From the NCBI GenBank assembly GCA_000499405.2, contig HG738138.1, positions 7,624,888-7,688,887 on the forward strand: DNA of 64,000 nucleotides, given 5' to 3'. The DNA comes from Onchocerca volvulus (taxonomy: Eukaryota; Nematoda; Chromadorea; Rhabditida; Onchocercidae). Positions 62,456 to 64,000 of this stretch are shown here, piece by piece. A model generated the notes under the pieces. That model made no database searches, was not told the origin of the DNA, and worked only from the letters and a program-made list of their open reading frames with translations. The translations under genes and the position numbers were made by a program. How positions within the stretch are numbered: the first letter of the stretch is position 1; every line of letters starts with the position of its first letter.

Positions 62456-64000
62456 GGAGTGTGTGGAAAAGGAGAAAAGAAAATGGGAAAGGAACAGGTA
62501 GAAAGTATTATGTTCAAGTGAAAATCAACGATGGCCGGATGGTTGGATGAAGTGCGTAACTAGGAGTGGAAGGCACCGCATCCTTGAACGTCCACGAAAT
62601 GACCTTGGCGCCCCTCCCCAATCAAGATTATCCAAAACGATCCATCCGGGATGCGACGTCGTCCCTTCACCTTCATCCTTCTTCAATAACAAATAAATAC
62701 TACAATATCTCCTGCATTCATATCCCATCGTACTGTTCTCATCTGATCCCTTTCAGGACAGTTCATCGTCCATTCATTTCTAGTAACTCGTCGTAAGCAG
62801 TATTCAATTTCGCATCTTTCTCATCATCATCATCATCAGTAACGGTCTTCGTCATTATCATCATCATCATCATCATATAAACAAGTGTACATACACTTCA
62901 CAACATTCCCGAGTAGTCGTTTCCATCCATTAGAAAAGAAAAAGTGGAAGTGTTTCATACAGAAGTGCACAATCAGAGTATACCGACCGAGACCTTAACT
63001 AGCAATAAGTGGAGAAGGGAGGAACCTGTATGTGACACTTCCTGTCATCATTACCTGAACATCACAATAAACTCCTTGCCCTTGTTTCTTCAGTGTCTCC
63101 TGACGTGATAATAATGATAAGCCTTGCAATCATCAATATTTTTAACGAAATGAGAACTTCTGGAAAAATGAATTTGGTGGTGTGAAAGACAATGCGGGAA
63201 ACGAAAGTGTTTCAGTGAAATGATGCATCGAAAGTTGGATTAGAGACTGCAATGATTCAGGAATCAGGATGGATTTGAATGATCAGTGAAACGATGTGGA
63301 CTGAAGCTACCATACTGGAAAAAGTTATGCTAGCTTTCGAACTGATGGAAGGGTAGGAGGAATACAATACAATGCAATAAGTCACGCGCAGGGAGAGAGC
63401 TAATAACAGTTCGCACAACGCCGATGCAGCGCTTTCAATGGCGGTGTTTGGGAAAGTGGTGATGTGATGATGATCTGTTCCAGCGATCCATCCATCCATC
63501 CGAATCTCAAAAGCCATCATCGACTTGTCTCCTCCCTCACTCCTAGCCTTCAGCAGCGATAAACAAGGAAGAACCGGTGGTTGCTCTCCTCACTACTTTC
63601 AACTCCTGAAGCTGCTGCAGTTGGCAGTTATCAGATAATCTAACCTAACGACTGATATCAAGATTTCCCATGCATATCACAGACATTGTTATCATTTCGG
63701 TACTCTTATCCACATTACCCTTACTACTGTCCCCATGATATTGCCATGTTCCATGACATCACCATTATTATTGTTACTCTCACTATCACCATCATTATAA
63801 TCATCTTATCAGCTTCATGAGCACTACCTCTATCATTAATACTATGCAGAACTGCGGTGATTCAAAGCAAAAGATCATTTGTTTTGTGATCTCACAAATC
63901 TGTTATTTTATAGATTCATCATTATTTCTCCAAAAAATTGCACATTTATCTTCACATGCATCAGTGAAAGAAGGAAACATTGGACAGAACAGTTCAGGCG
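62456..64000. other. Non-coding flank with ATC/TCA repeats
   Basis: Contains trinucleotide TCA/ATC repeats at about 62818-62838 and 62853-62876, and related ATC-rich text near 63750-63830. ORFs on both strands follow this repeat composition and have no splice context, so none is called. Confidence 0.4.

Overview
The window is AT-rich eukaryotic DNA. It has multi-exon genes, GT-AG introns with TTTTCAG or TTTTAG acceptors, long homopolymer and microsatellite tracts, and no bacterial-type gene packing. Every recognisable gene has a clear nematode match: V-ATPase subunit C reads like VHA-11, the CUB/LDLa membrane protein like MIG-13, and the zinc-finger protein like HBL-1 (hunchback). The introns are longer than is typical for Caenorhabditis and the intergenic spaces are large. 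I infer a spirurid or filarial parasitic nematode. The order follows from sequence style only and is not proven.

Left third (1-19.5 kb, all minus strand): the N-terminal half of a Bicaudal-D homologue (1-2689, runs off the left edge); a spacer with an ATAC microsatellite; a UFM1-specific protease 2 gene (7889-12242, 12 exons, catalytic Cys/Asp/His present); the V-ATPase subunit C gene (13276-16435, 10 exons); and the H/ACA snoRNP protein GAR1 (17758-19465, 5 exons).

Middle (19.5-28.7 kb): GAR1 is head-to-head with a plus-strand CDC50/TMEM30 P4-ATPase subunit gene (20447-25191). That gene contains a convincing GC-AG intron, and its first intron holds two hairpin elements. A three-exon minus-strand gene for an unrecognised acidic protein follows (26065-28667).

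28.7-40 kb holds no intact recognisable gene. It does contain runs of exon-like segments with good splice sites: one minus-strand set at 32.4-33.75 kb and one plus-strand set at 34.1-36.4 kb. Several are interrupted by in-frame stops or have incompatible phases, so they look like a decaying or very divergent gene family.

40-57.3 kb: a MIG-13-type CUB/LDLa/transmembrane guidance receptor (40051-42582, minus) with an acidic 58-codon ORF overlapping it head-to-head on the plus strand; three phase-compatible plus-strand exons of an unknown protein (46558-51295); and the C-terminal part or all of an HBL-1 heterochronic transcription factor (53145-57263, minus).

57.3-64 kb is the region upstream of hbl-1. 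It holds a poly(A)/G11/poly(A) tract, an isolated GC-rich island, ATC repeats, and a possible small two-exon plus-strand gene (62151-62455). Together the confident genes are ordinary cell-biology functions (dynein adaptor, UFM1 cycle, vacuolar acidification, snoRNA biogenesis, lipid flipping) plus two developmental regulators (mig-13, hbl-1). There is no operon-like spacing.
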